NCBI GenBank assembly: GCA_016185505.1
Contig: JACPNL010000010.1
Coordinates: 1 to 55,825 of the forward strand
DNA length: 55,825 bases
From: Candidatus Yanofskyibacteriota bacterium
GTDB lineage: Bacteria > Patescibacteriota > Minisyncoccia > 2-02-FULL-40-12 > GWA2-44-9
Direction: 5' to 3'
Under the pieces are notes generated by a model. That model was not told the DNA's origin, searched no databases, and saw nothing but the letters and a program-made list of their open reading frames with translations. Position numbers and translations under genes: made by a program. This document shows, in pieces, positions 23,582-32,090 of the stretch; the first letter of the stretch is position 1; every line of letters starts with the position of its first letter.

Positions 23582-24913
23582 CTATAGGTTCTTTTCTATC
23601 TCATCAGCCTTGTTCAAAACAGTTCTTGAATAATAGTTACATATGCTTGATGAGCACTTCGTGCTGCCTCCGATATACGCGCGGGCCGCGCCGCTTTCGG
23701 CTGTCCTTGTTTTTTTGTCTGCTCCTCCATTAGCTAATTTGATTGCCGAGGCCATAAAAGCATCCTCTATACTCCACGGATTTGGCGGATTGTGGCCGGT
23801 CAGGCGCGCTACTTCTTCCGCGTAAGCAAGCCACGTTGACGGTATGAATTGGGCCGGCCCCATCGCTCCGCCGCAACCGTAATTTGGTTCGCGGGATACC
23901 TTAACGGAGTTAGGATCAATGCCCAGTTGGCTGGTTATCTTTAGAAAGGCTGCTTCCTCCGTGGCCGCTCTCTGATAGTAATAAGTTCTCCTGTGCGGAT
24001 ACCAGATATCGCCTAAACGCCTGTAGCAAAGGACCATATCGTCCTGCCAATTGCCGGAGCCAACATTCTGTCCAAGACGGGACTCTATTTCCAAAATGGC
24101 AAGCAGGAACGCCGGCCTTATACCGGCTCTGATAGCGGCAAGTTGAGCATACCTTACCGCGTCTTCAGCGGTAATTCCGTGTTGGGTAAGAAAGGTCAGC
24201 TGTTCCCTGATTTTTTCTATATCTCTCTGCGATTTTTGGATCAGTTCCTGAAATTTTGATTCTTGCCCTTTTGTTTCTTTCAGTATGGTATCCTTTTCTT
24301 TTTTATTGATGTCCAAACTCCTTTTCTGAACCGCTTGGATCCCGATTAAATGTTCCAAGTCGGTCTTTTTCCCCTCCAACGAGATTTGGCGGTCTTCCAG
24401 ATCAGTTTTCAGTTGCCTTATGTTCTGGATGGCAATCTTTAGATTATCCTGGGTATTCGCAAGGTCATTAAGATAATTAAAAAAATCGGATAGATTTTCA
24501 TTATTGAATAAAATTTCAGTCAGCGTGATCTGATCGTTCTGATAGGCAATTTTTAGGTATTGAGCCAGAGCGTTTTTGTGTTTTTCTAGCGCTTGTTCCG
24601 ATTCGCCTATTTGTTTTTCTGTCTCCCCTATTTCTAATTTTGTTTTACTTACGGAGAGCTCAAGCCCCCTGATCTCAAGGGTTATTTGGTTAATCTTCGC
24701 GTTCAATTTCCCTATCTCGTTTTCAAGAGTTCTTGATTGTCCCCGAGTTATGTCTATCTGGCTTTGGTATTCATTAATCTGCCTCTGCAGCTCTTCTATC
24801 TGCCTCTGGCGTTCGGCTATCTCATCCTGCACGCCTGCTTTTCCATCCGATACAAAAATTGACAACGACAAAACTACCAAAAAAATAATCAGAAATTTTA
24901 TATATTTTTTCAT
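23582..24913 (-). CDS. Coiled-coil lytic murein transglycosylase
   Basis: About 443 residues from ATG 24913; the track start adds MWYVVSSKE, which is spacer-word sequence. Signal peptide or membrane anchor (FLIIFLVVLSLSIFV), then ~230 residues of coiled coil with the RQRQIEELQRQINEYQSQ heptads typical of EnvC/NlpD-type regulators. The C-terminal transglycosylase domain has AILEIESRLGQNVG (catalytic Glu) and CGGAMGPAQFIPSTW. It cleaves peptidoglycan, perhaps for division or for assembling the pilin-like secretion apparatus encoded nearby. Same strand as the SLT-like gene, 224 bp apart. Confidence 0.8.
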   Translation of the reverse strand: MKKYIKFLIIFLVVLSLSIFVSDGKAGVQDEIAERQRQIEELQRQINEYQSQIDITRGQSRTLENEIGKLNAKINQITLEIRGLELSVSKTKLEIGETEKQIGESEQALEKHKNALAQYLKIAYQNDQITLTEILFNNENLSDFFNYLNDLANTQDNLKIAIQNIRQLKTDLEDRQISLEGKKTDLEHLIGIQAVQKRSLDINKKEKDTILKETKGQESKFQELIQKSQRDIEKIREQLTFLTQHGITAEDAVRYAQLAAIRAGIRPAFLLAILEIESRLGQNVGSGNWQDDMVLCYRRLGDIWYPHRRTYYYQRAATEEAAFLKITSQLGIDPNSVKVSREPNYGCGGAMGPAQFIPSTWLAYAEEVARLTGHNPPNPWSIEDAFMASAIKLANGGADKKTRTAESGAARAYIGGSTKCSSSICNYYSRTVLNKADEIEKNL

Positions 24914-25010
24914 TTCTTTACTACTCACTACATACCACACTCTACTTACCGCTATCTCACTGTTGATTATATCACATGACTCTTAAAGCGATATATCGTA
25001 TAATTTGATT

Positions 25011-27044
25011 ATGATGTTACTCAATAAAAAAGCAACGCGTTTTTTAACTATTTTAATACTCTTGGTTATTTCTGGAGCTTATTTAACTTCAGATATTTCT
25101 GCCGCCCCAAACGAAGAATCAACCGTCATTCAAATAAACAATCAAAACCCCGGCCTGATAAGCAGCACTCCGGATATTTTTACCAACCTTGTTGCCTGCG
25201 CTCTGTGGCAAAAAGACAGCAACTGGGGACGAAACGGCAAACGAGGCAATCCTAACGATTTAAGCAATGACGCTATCGCCTATAAAAATTCTGCCAGCAT
25301 CGGCCTTGGCGGAGTGGATATTATTGATATTATAGGCGGCGTTGACGGACCCGACCCCCAGCCCGGTTGGATTGATGTCACCCAGCCGGGTGTTGCCGGC
25401 GTTTGGGTCAAGCCAGATCCCTGTAGCGGCGCCGGAGGGCCGCCCGGTCCGGGCGGTGGAGGCGGCGGTGTTCCAGTCGGCTCAAATCTTGGTATTAGCG
25501 GTGATACATTCACTATCGGCGGAGTTTCTAAATTTTTGGTTCTAGCTTCATATTTTGACGCCTTAGACGCTTCTAACCTCGGCGGCGATTTAGATTATCT
25601 AAAATCAAAAGGAATTGACGGGATAAGAATATTCCCGAACTGGTGGGATTTTGATCCGGATAGCCAGACCTTTAATCCCGGAAACACCCTAATGGACGTA
25701 AATGGGAATATTAGTAGTAGCCGCATGAGCGATCTGTTAAGCGTTTTAAGCGCGGCAAAGAGCAGAAACATGATAGTAGACGTAACTTTTGCCAGAGAAA
25801 CAGTGCCCGGACCATGCGACGGGGACAGAATCCCAAATGTAATGTGCATGTCCGAATTTATGGAAGGAACAGAATCGGCAGTAAGACAGATTAACTCGGC
25901 CGGATACGGCAATGTGTTTTTTGACATCCAAAACGAATTTGAACAATTCAACTTTTCAAATTCTGACTTAATAGCGATTAAAAATAGAATTAAAAGTGTA
26001 AATTCAAATTTTATAGTTTCCGCTTCAGAAGTCGGGGGCGGTTCCGGCATCGCGGTGAGCACCGGCATGGACATAGTGAACACTCACGAACCCAGAGACA
26101 ATTGGCCCTCAAGTGTCTCTAGCGTCGTCTCCTCTGCGACTTCAACCAGAAAGCCAATTTATCTTGGCGAGTCGGCCAGAGTTGGCGATGGAGCCGACAG
26201 TACTCAAGAGTTCATCACCGCTGTAAGCGATACAAAAAGAGCCGGCGGAGCGGCTTGGACTTTTCATAGCCGAGCTAATTTTAATCTGGACAACTCATCT
26301 TTACAGAACAATTATAACCAAATAGAGAAAGATTTTCTTGACCAGTTTTTGTCTTCATTAAACAGGGTCACTTGGGGCGCAACGGGAATAACGAGCGGAG
26401 GCGGAGGAACCCTACCACCCCCCGGTCCCGGCCCGGGGCCAGCGCCAGAACCATCCGGCCCTCCAATTATTAACGGCATTAGCCCGCAAAAAGCGGTCGT
26501 GGGAGAAACGGTAGAAATTATCGGTTCTAATCTGACAACATCCGTAAAACTAGAAAATCTTGAAAACGAAAATTTCTATACAATTACCGCGTTTGTTCGT
26601 CAAAATAATACGATTGCTTCCTTTCAAGTACCTGATCTTTCAGGCGGTGTTTACAAAATTTTTAGTTTAAGTCCGCAAGGAGACACGGAAAGTCCGCAAA
26701 ATCTTACAATCAGGTCAGGCGGCAATCCTTTCGGTCAGTCGGTCCAGCCCACCATCCCAACTGAAGGACTATTGGGATTCGGTCAACTTATAGCAATGAT
26801 CTTCACCTGGTCTCTCAATATTCTGGGCATTGTTGTTTTCGTAATGATATTCTTTGCCGGATTTCAGTGGTTCACCGCCGCCGGCAATACGGCAAAAGTA
26901 AATGAGGCCAAGTCCAGAATAACCAATGCGATCACCGGAGCTCTTATCCTTCTGGCGGCGTGGATAATATTATATACGATAAACCCTGATCTGGTCGGGG
27001 GCACGTTCACTTTGCCGGGGGCAGGGATAGAAAATAGTAATTAA
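25011..27044 (+). CDS. Secreted glycosidase-like protein with IPT and pilin-like tail
   Basis: About 677 residues; ATG 25011 lies just after a TATAAT box. Order: signal peptide; a Gly/Pro-rich linker (GGPPGPGGGGGG, ~145-155); a TIM-barrel region like GH5 cellulases (DYLKSKGIDGIRIFPNWWDF, FFDIQNEFEQFNF with NE as candidate acid/base, PIYLGESARVGDG with candidate nucleophile E); a Pro-rich linker; an IPT/TIG-like beta domain (PIINGISPQKAVVGETVEII); and a C-terminal tail with two membrane helices (LIAMIFTWSLNILGIVVFVM ... ALILLAAWIILYTI) matching the VirB2/TrbC pilin layout. The tail is nearly identical in DNA to that of the next gene. Confidence 0.7.
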   Translation: MMLLNKKATRFLTILILLVISGAYLTSDISAAPNEESTVIQINNQNPGLISSTPDIFTNLVACALWQKDSNWGRNGKRGNPNDLSNDAIAYKNSASIGLGGVDIIDIIGGVDGPDPQPGWIDVTQPGVAGVWVKPDPCSGAGGPPGPGGGGGGVPVGSNLGISGDTFTIGGVSKFLVLASYFDALDASNLGGDLDYLKSKGIDGIRIFPNWWDFDPDSQTFNPGNTLMDVNGNISSSRMSDLLSVLSAAKSRNMIVDVTFARETVPGPCDGDRIPNVMCMSEFMEGTESAVRQINSAGYGNVFFDIQNEFEQFNFSNSDLIAIKNRIKSVNSNFIVSASEVGGGSGIAVSTGMDIVNTHEPRDNWPSSVSSVVSSATSTRKPIYLGESARVGDGADSTQEFITAVSDTKRAGGAAWTFHSRANFNLDNSSLQNNYNQIEKDFLDQFLSSLNRVTWGATGITSGGGGTLPPPGPGPGPAPEPSGPPIINGISPQKAVVGETVEIIGSNLTTSVKLENLENENFYTITAFVRQNNTIASFQVPDLSGGVYKIFSLSPQGDTESPQNLTIRSGGNPFGQSVQPTIPTEGLLGFGQLIAMIFTWSLNILGIVVFVMIFFAGFQWFTAAGNTAKVNEAKSRITNAITGALILLAAWIILYTINPDLVGGTFTLPGAGIENSN

Positions 27045-27070
27045 GTAATTAGGTAATTGTGTAATTTTTT

Positions 27071-29221
27071 ATGAAAAAATATTTACCCATCGGCTTCTTT
27101 TCTCTCCTTTATCTTTTTAGTATCTCTCCTGTAGCCGTTGCAAATACTTTGCCCGCGCCTAACCACTCTATTTTTTTTGGTTACTATCATGCGGACGCTC
27201 AATACGGCGATTTTAAAAATGAAGTCAAAGATTACACGAACACTCAAATAATTATCGGCGATAGCTGGATCAGGCCGCCTGATGTCGCGGAATCGGATAT
27301 CCAGAAATTAAACGAAGCTCTTAGCGAAACCGCCGCTCTCGGCCAAAAAATTGTTCTTATTCCTTCGGGTGATTTAGATATTATACTGAATGCGGCTGCG
27401 CCATTTTGGGATAATGTCGCGTTTATTTATTTTGCCGATGAACCGAATTGGGATAAAGCCACAACCGAGGAAAATATCGGCTCATTTAAAAATAAAATTC
27501 GCAGGGCCGGGCTTTCTCAAAAAGAAATTGCCATAAATTATACTCCTGAACAGATACTTTCAGGAACGGGGTACCAAGCCGGTAATTTGAATATAGTCGG
27601 ATTTGAAGCATATGTTGACCCCGCGCAACAAAATAACCAGGATATCGTCGCTGACTTAAACGCGCAGATAGACAATCTCAAACAAAAAATAGGCAATAAA
27701 CAAATGTTCATCGTAATTCAGGCCTACGACAGAAATGGGGATTGGAAAAATATAACCTCACTCCAAAATATTCAAATACCGCCCTATCTGGCCGCTTATA
27801 ATGACGAACGTGTCATCGGATTGCTGATGTTCTCTTATGCCAGACCGGGAGGCACGCGGGATAACCCTATCTTAGCAGAACAGCATCGTTTGATCTGGCA
27901 AGCGATGCAAGGATTAACTGTTGACGTTGATCCTAAGAATATACCGGCCGTTGCGCCTACAAGCGTCTGGAGTCCTTCTCAAACCAATAACGGCTGGTGG
28001 CCGTCTTTGTCCCCGGACGGCAAATACGTTGCCTATGGTAATTTCGGCGAGAGCTGGGTAACTGACCTTTCAACTGGACAAAACTATGACCTTTCAAAGC
28101 CAGCAGGCCTGCCAGATGGAGCCCGTTGCAGGGGCGGACAATGGATAACATCAAGCAAGGTCACTTTTATTTGCGACAGCATTCCGGGGATAACTGGATT
28201 TTACCGATATGAAGCAGCCATTGGCGAGTGGATAGCGAGAAAAACCGATGACGACCCGAACAACGTAGTGAGCAGTATATTTGTCGCAAAAGACGGCCAC
28301 TGGGCATCTTTCTTAGCTCTAACCAGAATTATTAAAGACAACACAGTCCTTACCGATAACCAACCCGGAGGGGCAATAGCCATAAGCGGTGACTTGCTAG
28401 TAAACGCCTGCACCAACGAGAACCAGCAGATCTGCGTATGGGACAGGACTAACCTTTCTACGTCTTACGATGTCAGAACTCCCTTATTTGAAATGGATAT
28501 GGAAGATGGATATATTACTTATGGCGGATTTGGACCGATCCGAGGTATAGACCCGAGCGGAAAAGATATTGATCTGACGGCAACTGCCTGGAAACGAGAA
28601 GGATCGCCAAGAGTATTAATGGTCAACGGACAACCTTGGGTCGCCACTTATACTTGGGACGACACGTTGGGAGTTTCCAACGTATTGATCCGGCCGTGGG
28701 GAGAAAGAAAAAGTATCGTCTTGCAAATGGATGCGGCATCTTTAAGCGTGGTTTACACAAACGGAAACTTCATAGTTGCGGCTAATAACGATCGGGGCGG
28801 ATTAATAGTTCAAACCATCCCCGCGGATTCGCCAAGAGTTGATCTATCAGGCGGCTTGCCGTCAGAAACACCGGGGTTAAGTCCTGCAAACAAAAAGAGC
28901 TTTTCAAGTCCGGTTTTACCCGTTATCCCCACTGAAGGCCTCCCTTCTTTCGGCCAACTTATAGCCACGATCTTCACCTGGTCTCTCAATATTTTGGGCA
29001 TTGTGGTTTTTGTCATGATATTCTTTGCCGGATTTCAGTGGTTCACCGCCGCCGGCAATACGGCAAAAGTAAATGAGGCCAAGTCCAGAATAACCAATGC
29101 GATCACCGGAGCTCTTATACTTCTTGCGGCGTGGATAATATTATATACGATAAACCCTGATCTGGTCGGGGGAGTACTTACGCTACCGGGGGTAGGAACG
29201 GAAACAGAAACTGGAAATTAA
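27071..29221 (+). CDS. Secreted barrel/propeller protein with pilin-like tail
   Basis: 716 residues. Signal peptide; a ~260-residue TIM-barrel-like region (FFGYYHADAQYGDFKNEV, FIYFADEPNWDKA, FEAYVDPAQQ, LLMFSYARPGG) that recalls glycoside hydrolases; then a beta-propeller-like region (WWPSLSPDGKYVAYGNFG and further blade-like repeats); a linker; and the same two-helix VirB2/TrbC-like tail as the preceding gene. The gap is 26 bp, so the pair is an operon. The tail probably holds the enzyme at the membrane or in a fibre; catalytic residues are not assigned. Confidence 0.65.
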   Translation: MKKYLPIGFFSLLYLFSISPVAVANTLPAPNHSIFFGYYHADAQYGDFKNEVKDYTNTQIIIGDSWIRPPDVAESDIQKLNEALSETAALGQKIVLIPSGDLDIILNAAAPFWDNVAFIYFADEPNWDKATTEENIGSFKNKIRRAGLSQKEIAINYTPEQILSGTGYQAGNLNIVGFEAYVDPAQQNNQDIVADLNAQIDNLKQKIGNKQMFIVIQAYDRNGDWKNITSLQNIQIPPYLAAYNDERVIGLLMFSYARPGGTRDNPILAEQHRLIWQAMQGLTVDVDPKNIPAVAPTSVWSPSQTNNGWWPSLSPDGKYVAYGNFGESWVTDLSTGQNYDLSKPAGLPDGARCRGGQWITSSKVTFICDSIPGITGFYRYEAAIGEWIARKTDDDPNNVVSSIFVAKDGHWASFLALTRIIKDNTVLTDNQPGGAIAISGDLLVNACTNENQQICVWDRTNLSTSYDVRTPLFEMDMEDGYITYGGFGPIRGIDPSGKDIDLTATAWKREGSPRVLMVNGQPWVATYTWDDTLGVSNVLIRPWGERKSIVLQMDAASLSVVYTNGNFIVAANNDRGGLIVQTIPADSPRVDLSGGLPSETPGLSPANKKSFSSPVLPVIPTEGLPSFGQLIATIFTWSLNILGIVVFVMIFFAGFQWFTAAGNTAKVNEAKSRITNAITGALILLAAWIILYTINPDLVGGVLTLPGVGTETETGN

Positions 29222-29227
29222 GAAATG

Positions 29228-29258
29228 GACTTCGCAAGTCCGTTGGACTTGCGAAGTC
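29228..29258. repeat. GACTTCGCAAGTCC palindrome, copy 1
   Basis: 14-bp arms around GTT. The same element, with flank TTAACG, lies at 43790-43820. Its arm GACTTCGCAAGTC is also the tip of the DnaA-box palindrome. Confidence 0.8.
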
Positions 29259-29277
29259 GTTAATTCTGGTTGCTAAC

Positions 29278-29721
29278 ATGGTCTACATACTCAGCTTGAT
29301 ATTGGTTCTGAGTCTGATTTTTTCGGCTACAACCGGGGTGAGTTTTTTCGGCGATATTTGGAATAAACTGACGAGCAATATAAGCGAATTCGCTTTCCCG
29401 AAGTCCCAGAGAGAAATAGTGATAGACAACTTAAAATCACAATCAAATCTACTGGACAGGTTTTTCTCTGACACAGCGCTGGACTTGCTTCAAGACGAAA
29501 ACGTCTCTCCTGAAGATAAAAAAGCAATTCAAAAAGCCATCCAATCCTTTGGCGAATCCAAAAACCTCGTCTCCCAAATAGAAAATTTAACCAAGAACGA
29601 CAAGAGCATAACCAAGGCCCTTATTGAGAAAGTATTCGACCTGAATACCGAACCCTCACCGGCTAGCGAACCCGATCCCACCAGCATCCCCCCGAATTGC
29701 AACTTAGTGTGTGGTGAGTAG
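29278..29721 (+). CDS. Exported hypothetical protein of the pilin-tail operon
   Basis: 147 residues: an N-terminal hydrophobic segment (MVYILSLILVLSLIFSATTG), then a soluble helical domain (LLDRFFSDTALDLLQDEN, EDKKAIQKAIQSFGESKN) and a Pro/Ser-rich end with two cysteines (PPNCNLVCGE). It follows the two pilin-tailed genes by 56 bp on the same strand and probably belongs to the same transcript. Function unknown. Confidence 0.65.
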   Translation: MVYILSLILVLSLIFSATTGVSFFGDIWNKLTSNISEFAFPKSQREIVIDNLKSQSNLLDRFFSDTALDLLQDENVSPEDKKAIQKAIQSFGESKNLVSQIENLTKNDKSITKALIEKVFDLNTEPSPASEPDPTSIPPNCNLVCGE

Positions 29722-29729
29722 ATATGAAA

Positions 29730-29960
29730 AGGCCTCGCAATCACGGGGCCTTCCGGTATAGGTTACCGGATTTTGTCAGACGGCGGTGACCGCCTGAATC
29801 TGGCGGCGCCGGATGCGGGACAGACGGAGGTTTTCCGTCTTCTCGGCCGAACGCTGCCGGTTGGAACGGGGGCTGCCCCGCCCCGGTGGAACCGGCGGTG
29901 TGTCTTCTCGTATGGAGGCGGACAGGCACCCGGCTGGGTCGTTTAGCGCCTAAACCCGCC
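29730..29960 (-). other. GC-rich patch with terminator and possible short gene
   Basis: About 65% GC against AT-rich surroundings. On the minus strand an Arg-rich frame (SNRQRSAEKTENLRLSRIRR) ends with TGA near 29778 and is followed by a hairpin AAGGCCCCG/CGAGGCCTTTT (29730-29752), a good terminator. No ATG or GTG opens this frame, so a leaderless or CTG start or an RNA would be needed. The track ORF 29741-29962 reads through the terminator stem and is less likely. Confidence 0.35.
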
Positions 29961-30153
29961 AATCAGATGGCGTATTGAATTTTATAATATGCTCGTACGA
30001 TAGCTTTATAAAAACTATATTTCTAGGTGGTAGGTCAAGCCTTCCAGGGAGCGAAACTGAGCTTGGTGAATAATCCAATTATCCCATTCATCCCCCTAAT
30101 TTTACTTAAAGATCTTCTTTTGCGTTAGTTTCTTGAACTCACTATCTCTCAGT

Positions 30154-30182
30154 TTGACACAGATGTCAAAATATATTATATT
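30154..30182 (+). promoter_or_regulatory. Promoter of pncAB with operator-like palindrome
   Basis: TTGACA, 17 bases, TATATT. The -35 box lies inside an inverted repeat TTTGACA CAGA TGTCAAA, a possible repressor site. The rest of the 29961-30153 spacer shows no gene. Confidence 0.65.
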
Positions 30183-30211
30183 ATAAGGGCAATCCGAAAG
30201 GAGTTGGCACC

Positions 30212-30825
30212 TTGAAAAAAGCACTGTTGATAGTCGACGTTCAGAGAGACTTTTGTCCGGGTGGAGCGTTGGCCGTGCCAAACGGCGATGAGGTCATTGA
30301 GCCGTTGAACAGAATGGTTGACTTTGCTACCCAAGACGAACAACATTGGGCTGAATGGACTATTTTTGCTTCAGGCGATCAGCATCCGAGAAAAACAAAA
30401 CACTTTAAAAAGTGGGGCGGTCTTTGGCCGATCCACTGCGTAGCGGGTACGCCTGGTGCCGAGTTTCACCCCGAACTAAAACTGAATACCCGGAATTCGG
30501 CGTTATTGCTGTTTCAAAAGGTACTGTACCTAACGAAAACGGGTACTCGGCATTTGAAGCAAGAACGAGTTGGGGTCAATCGTTCGAAAAATATTTCAGG
30601 AGCTGCTGCATTCAAGAAGTTTATATCGGCGGCCTTGCTACCGATTACTGCGTCAAGGCGACGGTGTTGGATGCAATCAAATTAGGGTTCAAGACATATC
30701 TGCTCATCGATGCCTGCCGAGCAGTCAACGTGAATCCGGGAGATGATGTTCGCGCATTGAGCGAAATGGCAAATGCCGGTGTTAAATTCATCACCACTGA
30801 CGAGGTGATCTATGGCACCGTCTAA
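30212..30825 (+). pseudogene. pncA: Nicotinamidase gene, frameshifted
   Basis: Deamidates nicotinamide to nicotinate. Two overlapping frames together give a full-length PncA. Frame one starts at TTG 30212 after AAAGGAG and reads LLIVDVQRDFCPGGALAVPN (catalytic Asp), FASGDQHP and WPIHCVAGTPGAEFHPEL. The second frame continues PEFGVIAVSKGTVPNENGYS, then IGGLATDYCVKATVLDA with the nucleophile Cys, to stop 30825. The change of frame (a -1 step) falls near CTAAAACTG at about 30478-30488. All catalytic residues are retained across the two frames, so a sequencing error or very recent mutation is as likely as decay. Overlaps pncB by 14 bases. Confidence 0.8.
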
Positions 30826-32056
30826 GGCCCGTCTGCCACTCGAAACATTCGATATTCCCGTTCATAAGCTTCGCCAAGGAAGTTTTAGCGCCAAATATTT
30901 TGTGCGAACAAAAGAATTGCTGGAAGCGCTGAATTATTCCAGAACCGTTCTAATGCAGGTCTTCCAAAAGAAAGACGCTGTTCTGTGCGGGACCGATGAA
31001 GTAATCGCTGTACTAAAACTCTGCAGCGGATATTACATCCAACCGGAAAAGGCTAAACAGTTGTTCAAGAAGTGGGAAGAATTGGATAAGAAAATCAGAA
31101 ATCTAAACTACATGTCCCGCATAATTCCAGTACAAGAGCTGGTTGACGCTGTAAACGAACAAGTTCAATTGGAAATCCGACTTGATTCACTTTGGGTCAA
31201 CGTTTTTGAACGTTTAGATGTCCGCGCTCTCCGCGACGGATGGATGATCTCGCCTTGGGAGACGGTTATGACAATTAAGGGACCACCTCAATATTTCACT
31301 CATCTTGAATCAATTTATCTCGGTATCCTTGCTCGCTCAACAATGGTTGCAACAAATGTCAGAAAAGTTGTTGAAGCCGCTCAAGGCAAACCGGTTTTGT
31401 TTTTTGCTGACAGATTTGACCACTATAAGATGCAGCCCAACGACGGCTATGCCGCGACAATAGGCGGCGTTCAGGCCGTAGCAACTGACGCGCACGGTGA
31501 ATGGACGGGAAAAGAGGGTTCCGGCACAATGCCTCACGCGCTGATTGCTTGTTTTGACGGTAATACTGTTTGGGCAACTCGCGCTTTTGCTATGAAATAT
31601 CCGGACGTTCCTTGTATATCGCTTGTGGATTTTGGAAACGATTGCGTGAAAACGGCGTTAGAAGTTGCTGACCACTTCCGGCTTAATGGTTGGAAACTCT
31701 GGGGAGTCCGCCTAGATACGTCAGAAAACATGGTTGACCAATCACTGACAGAGCTCAATCGGCTTGGCAGCGATAAACCAACCGGCGTTAATCCGATCTT
31801 AGTAAACAATGTTCGCCGTGTTCTGGATTCTCACGGCCATCAAGATGTGAAAATTGTCGTCTCCGGCGGGTTTACCGCAGAAAAGATAGAATATTTCGAG
31901 AAAAATAAAATTCCCGTTGACGCCTACGGCTGCGGCAGTTCTCTGATAAAGGACGGAGGCGACTTCACGGCCGATATCGTCAAAATTGACGGAAAACCCT
32001 GCGCCAAGAAGGGGCGCCGGGAGAGACCGAATGTAAGATTGCAATTAGTTCAATAA
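30812..32056 (+). CDS. pncB: Nicotinate/nicotinamide phosphoribosyltransferase
   Basis: Joins nicotinate and PRPP in NAD salvage. 414 residues of the type II phosphoribosyltransferase fold: FSAKYFVRTKELLEA, then GDGWMISPWETVMTIKGPPQ-like region (RDGWMISPWETVM), IGGVQAVATDAH, SLVDFGNDCVKTALEV, WGVRLDTSENMVD and IVVSGGFTAEKI (PRPP/phosphate-binding end of the barrel). The start overlaps the pncA stop, so the two are translationally coupled. Whether nicotinate or nicotinamide is the substrate is not decided by motif, but the pncA partner points to nicotinate. Confidence 0.88.
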   Translation: MAPSKARLPLETFDIPVHKLRQGSFSAKYFVRTKELLEALNYSRTVLMQVFQKKDAVLCGTDEVIAVLKLCSGYYIQPEKAKQLFKKWEELDKKIRNLNYMSRIIPVQELVDAVNEQVQLEIRLDSLWVNVFERLDVRALRDGWMISPWETVMTIKGPPQYFTHLESIYLGILARSTMVATNVRKVVEAAQGKPVLFFADRFDHYKMQPNDGYAATIGGVQAVATDAHGEWTGKEGSGTMPHALIACFDGNTVWATRAFAMKYPDVPCISLVDFGNDCVKTALEVADHFRLNGWKLWGVRLDTSENMVDQSLTELNRLGSDKPTGVNPILVNNVRRVLDSHGHQDVKIVVSGGFTAEKIEYFEKNKIPVDAYGCGSSLIKDGGDFTADIVKIDGKPCAKKGRRERPNVRLQLVQ

Positions 32057-32058
32057 AG

Positions 32059-32081
32059 ACCGCATACGCGGTCTTTTATCT
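32059..32081 (+). terminator. Terminator of pncAB
   Basis: AAAGACCGC ATA CGCGGTCTTTTAT, straight after the pncB stop. Confidence 0.9.
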
Positions 32082-32090
32082 TTGAGCGGT

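Noticed and set aside
29741-29962. 73-residue minus ORF as a real gene
   Set aside because: It reads into the terminator stem and has no ribosome-binding site; the neighbouring Arg-rich frame is no better supported, so only the patch is recorded.
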